Positions 3,641 to 5,902 of a stretch of 5,902 nucleotides of DNA are shown here, in pieces. The notes under the pieces are model-generated. The model was not told where the DNA came from and ran no database searches. It was given only the letters and a program-made list of their open reading frames with translations. Position numbers and translations under genes: made by a program. Every line of letters begins with the position of its first letter. Positions within the stretch are counted from its first letter, which is position 1. Source of the DNA: Saprospiraceae bacterium (lineage in GTDB: Bacteria; Bacteroidota; Bacteroidia; Chitinophagales; Saprospiraceae); assembly GCA_023300255.1 (NCBI GenBank), contig JALZWC010000268.1, forward strand, positions 1 through 5,902, given 5' to 3'.

Positions 3641-5902
3641 ATGTTGAAAACTTACTACCCACGCATTGTAGCATTCTTACTGCTGCTGTTTACCTCATTA
3701 AGCGTTATTGCGCAGGTAAATTTTAAAGTTGAATATGATTCTAATGAGGAGACCTATACGGTATCCTATCGTTCAGATGTTTCCTATTCTTCACAGCTTT
3801 CTATTACAAGCTCTGCTCAAGCTTCCATTGAATTACCAGATAGTAATTTTGTCATTGACAATTTTATACCAATTGATGGATCATGGAATGTACCTACTAT
3901 CTTTACTATTCAAGACAGGTATTTCTTAGTATCTACGATGGTTAGTAATACTACCTTTGAATATACAGCAGGTGTCGTAAAGCCATTTTTTTCTTTTAAA
4001 AATGCTGGAAATTGTACGGGTCCATTAGAAATTATTGATAATGATGATCCAGGTTTTGATGATATATCAATCAATATTGGTAATCAAATCAGCATATTTG
4101 GATTTGGTTTAGGAAATGCTTTTAACGGATCTTTTGATACGGGAAGTGCTAACTGTAGTGGAGAACAGACTACGTCGCCTACTATTGATTCTTGTGATTT
4201 TGAAGCTATTTTAATAGTAGAAGAACCATCTTGCATAACGGCATCAGATGGATCTATTAATATAGGAACAGGTAGCAGTGCTACTTTACAATATAGTATC
4301 GATGATGGTCTTAGCTATCAAGGTACTGCAAATTTTAATAATTTAGGAAATGGGAATTATCAGATAAAAATTAGAGATGTTGCCAACAACTGTGAGTTAA
4401 GTCCTATTGATGAGCCTATAGTTTTTGGAATATCAACTGATTGCCCTGTAACACCTGTGGATACGGACTGTTTATTTCAGTATCTATTGGAAGAACAAAA
4501 CGGTACTTTCACGGTAAGTTTGATGAGCACCGTTTCTTATACTAATCCTGATGATATTGTAGCTTCTATGCAGGTAACTTTACAAACGACCACGGGACAA
4601 TTATCAGTAAACAATATTCAAAGTTTTCAATCTGCTCAATTCAGCTCTACTTCTCAACAAATCAATCCTAGTACTTCAGTTGGATTCGATTATCATAGTT
4701 TCTCTATTAGTGCTCCTTCAAGCCTTCCTATAGTAGCAGGACAAACTATTAAATTGTTTAGCTTTGAAAATTCAAATAATTGTGCGACAGGAAACATACA
4801 ATTAATTGGTGACGGCGATGGTCTTAGCCCTATTATTATACCGAGCGTTGATATTAATCCTCAAATAACAGTAAGTGGATATGGAGCACCAGATGCTCCT
4901 CTTTGTGTTGGAAGTGAGGTGTTTCCTTTCACTAATATTTGTGATGAAGATGAAGATGGAGATGGCGTTCCCGATATATTAGAAGACGTAGATGGAGATG
5001 GGGATTTCACTAACGACAATACTGATGGAGATCGATTTCCTAACTATATGGATGACGATGATGATAATGATCGTATTCCAACAATAGAAGAAGCAAATGC
5101 TCCAAATAACGGAGATGGTAATGGTGACGGTATAGCTGATTGTCTACAAGATACAGTAGCTTCTCAATTGACTCCAACAGGAGCTTATAGAACCTTGTCA
5201 ACTGGTCTTAATCATCCAATTTTTGTGTATAGCATTGTAACAGAAGCTGTACAAAGCGAAGCGGATGCAAGCTATGATTATCCGTACCTATTAGATGCAT
5301 TTATTGCGAATGCTACAGGCTCTATAGATGTTAGTATTTTTTATCATGATGTTCCAGATGTTTCTGGATTAATTTACCGAAAGTTCGGACCAATAAGTCC
5401 AGGAAACGGACCACATATTTGGTATGATTATCCACATCAATTATCTACAACTACTATTGGTGGAGCAACTGTTGGTGTTGCTAAATTTACTTTAACAGAT
5501 AATCAACAAGGAGATGCTGATGCAACAGTTGGTAGAATTGTTGACCCAGGTGGCTTGGCTCAAATAGTAGTTAATCCTACCTGTGATGTAGAATATCAAC
5601 TAACAGAAAATAATGGTGTCTACGAAGTAAGCATGTTAAGTAATGTAACTTATACAGGCACTGATAATACAATAGCAAGTATGCAAGTAACCTTGCGTGC
5701 TCCAACAGGAATATTGACTATAGATGATTCTTGTATTCTAGATACCTATGGCAGTACCTCTTTTGCGGTTAGTTCGGTAATTAATCCATCCGAGACACCA
5801 GGTTTTGACTATATTAGTTTTAATTTAGAAAGTGTTACTACAGAAATACCATTTGCAGCAGGTCAGATCACTCCTTTGTTTACCTTTAAAAACATAGGAA
5901 CT
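3641..5902 (+). CDS. Large secreted multidomain surface protein, 3' end outside window
   Basis: The frame is open from 3605 to the right edge; 754 residues are visible and the protein is incomplete at its C-terminus. The ATG at 3641 gives a textbook signal peptide: basic start (K3, R8), hydrophobic core (VAFLLLLFTSL), cleavage probably after VIA (A24), mature start at Gln25. An in-frame ATG at 3611 would add ten residues and weaken this. Domains in order: repeat unit A (about 26-160); SprB-like module (185-262); unit B (277-415); Asp-rich calcium-type repeats (434-503); choice-of-anchor U-like domain (about 510-640, with W594, GDADATVGRIVDPGG 624-638); unit C (648 to the edge). Each unit starts with a beta-rich segment and ends near AGQxxxxFxFxN, like a cohesin/Ig fold. 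Cysteines mark the domain borders. Known relatives are Bacteroidota surface or adhesin-like proteins, often exported by the type IX system; its C-terminal sorting domain, if any, is off the edge. A role in adhesion or the cell envelope is inferred. Confidence 0.9.
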   Translation, partial: MLKTYYPRIVAFLLLLFTSLSVIAQVNFKVEYDSNEETYTVSYRSDVSYSSQLSITSSAQASIELPDSNFVIDNFIPIDGSWNVPTIFTIQDRYFLVSTMVSNTTFEYTAGVVKPFFSFKNAGNCTGPLEIIDNDDPGFDDISINIGNQISIFGFGLGNAFNGSFDTGSANCSGEQTTSPTIDSCDFEAILIVEEPSCITASDGSINIGTGSSATLQYSIDDGLSYQGTANFNNLGNGNYQIKIRDVANNCELSPIDEPIVFGISTDCPVTPVDTDCLFQYLLEEQNGTFTVSLMSTVSYTNPDDIVASMQVTLQTTTGQLSVNNIQSFQSAQFSSTSQQINPSTSVGFDYHSFSISAPSSLPIVAGQTIKLFSFENSNNCATGNIQLIGDGDGLSPIIIPSVDINPQITVSGYGAPDAPLCVGSEVFPFTNICDEDEDGDGVPDILEDVDGDGDFTNDNTDGDRFPNYMDDDDDNDRIPTIEEANAPNNGDGNGDGIADCLQDTVASQLTPTGAYRTLSTGLNHPIFVYSIVTEAVQSEADASYDYPYLLDAFIANATGSIDVSIFYHDVPDVSGLIYRKFGPISPGNGPHIWYDYPHQLSTTTIGGATVGVAKFTLTDNQQGDADATVGRIVDPGGLAQIVVNPTCDVEYQLTENNGVYEVSMLSNVTYTGTDNTIASMQVTLRAPTGILTIDDSCILDTYGSTSFAVSSVINPSETPGFDYISFNLESVTTEIPFAAGQITPLFTFKNIGT
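3716..4120 (+). repeat. Surface-protein repeat unit A (most diverged copy)
   Basis: Residues 26-160 of the large protein. It opens FKVEYDSNEETYTVSYRSDV and later has YTAGVVKPFFSFKNAGNCTG (108-127). These line up with the opening and the AGQ...F.F.N segment of units B and C. The middle is clearly more diverged. It ends in an Asp/Asn-rich stretch (IIDNDDPGFDD, 131-141), similar to the GDGDG region that ends unit B. Confidence 0.65.
4193..4426 (+). other. SprB-like module in the surface protein
   Basis: Residues 185-262. The pattern is Cys, a short strand, PSCITASDGSINI, then LQYSIDDGLSYQGTANFNNL, GNGNYQIKIRD and NNCELS. It matches my recollection of the SprB repeat (PF13573), found in gliding-motility adhesin SprB and many type IX-secreted Bacteroidota proteins. 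Only one copy is visible. Assignment is by pattern, not by profile search. Confidence 0.6.
4469..4885 (+). repeat. Surface-protein repeat unit B
   Basis: Residues 277-415. It opens CLFQYLLEEQNGTFTVSLMS, has IVASMQVTLQTTTGQLSV (306-323), then GFDYHSFSISA (348-358) and AGQTIKLFSFENSNNC (366-381). Unit C repeats this order closely, including an identical SMQVTL and GFDY, so the two copies arose by duplication. The fold looks like an all-beta cohesin or Ig-like domain; this is inferred from the alternating pattern only. Confidence 0.75.
4940..5149 (+). other. Asp-rich, thrombospondin type 3-like calcium-binding repeats
   Basis: Residues 434-503. The stretch contains DEDEDGDGVPD, DVDGDGDFTND, DGDRFPNYMDDDDDND and NGDGNGDGIAD, the DxDxDG spacing of thrombospondin type 3 repeats (PF02412). 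These bind calcium and stiffen the chain between domains. A cysteine sits at each end (434 and 501). Here they separate unit B from the choice-of-anchor U-like domain. Confidence 0.85.
5168..5560 (+). other. Choice-of-anchor U-like domain in the surface protein
   Basis: Residues about 510-640. The diagnostic part is YRKFGP (579-584), HIWYDY (592-597), then a beta segment and LTDNQQGDADATVGRIVDPG (618-637). It resembles the choice-of-anchor U domain of bacterial surface proteins, in which a KYGP motif, a Trp-Tyr pair and DGxxGDxDxxxxGxIxDPGG recur. In such proteins the domain is normally close to the C-terminal anchor; here it is followed by another repeat unit. Boundaries are approximate. Confidence 0.7.
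5582..5902 (+). repeat. Surface-protein repeat unit C, cut by the window edge
   Basis: Residues 648-754. It opens CDVEYQLTENNGVYEVSMLS, continues IASMQVTLRAPTGILTI (678-694), GFDYISFNLES (721-731) and AGQITPLFTFKNIGT (740-754), and then leaves the window. By comparison with units A and B, a Cys is expected at about the next codon. It is the closest relative of unit B. Confidence 0.75.

Noticed and set aside
3729..3929. A 66-codon plus-strand frame
   Set aside because: It lies wholly inside the large surface-protein gene in another frame, and the surface-protein frame carries the signal peptide and recognisable repeats.

Overview
The window is AT-rich bacterial DNA with two confident protein genes, one weaker small gene and long gene-poor spacers. 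It most likely comes from a member of the Bacteroidota, possibly a Saprospira/Aureispira-like lineage. That placement is an inference from the wide AT-rich spacers, the absence of clear Shine-Dalgarno sequences, a signal peptide ending in -VIAQ, and a large surface protein combining an SprB-like module, an Asp-rich calcium-type repeat and a choice-of-anchor U-like domain. No rRNA, tRNA, CRISPR array or complete insertion sequence was found.

Layout. Bases 1-734 hold no gene; inside them lies a less AT-rich, hairpin-forming patch at about 116-260. Six tandem heptanucleotides (735-776) abut the stop codon of a small minus-strand hypothetical gene (776-1165). Bases 1166-2322 are mostly very AT-rich and apparently non-coding. 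They contain a possible 18-codon remnant of an AAA-ATPase-like/PD-(D/E)XK family gene start (1347-1403), a compact segment with mutually exclusive stems (2095-2176), and a palindrome plus 16-bp direct repeat (2232-2276) just before trxB.

trxB (2323-3258) encodes a complete thioredoxin reductase and is closed by a strong rho-independent terminator (3279-3319), so it is probably transcribed alone. After a 320-bp spacer, a long plus-strand gene starts at 3641 and runs off the right edge (754 codons visible). It encodes a secreted multidomain protein in which one beta-rich unit occurs three times, interleaved with the SprB-like, Asp-rich and choice-of-anchor U-like modules.

How they relate. trxB is cytosolic redox housekeeping; the large protein is a cell-surface or secreted product, plausibly exported by the type IX system, though its C-terminus is outside the window. 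Nothing links the three genes functionally. I see no clear evidence of a new defence or mobile system. The best leads are the two unexplained elements upstream of trxB and the repeated unit of the surface protein.
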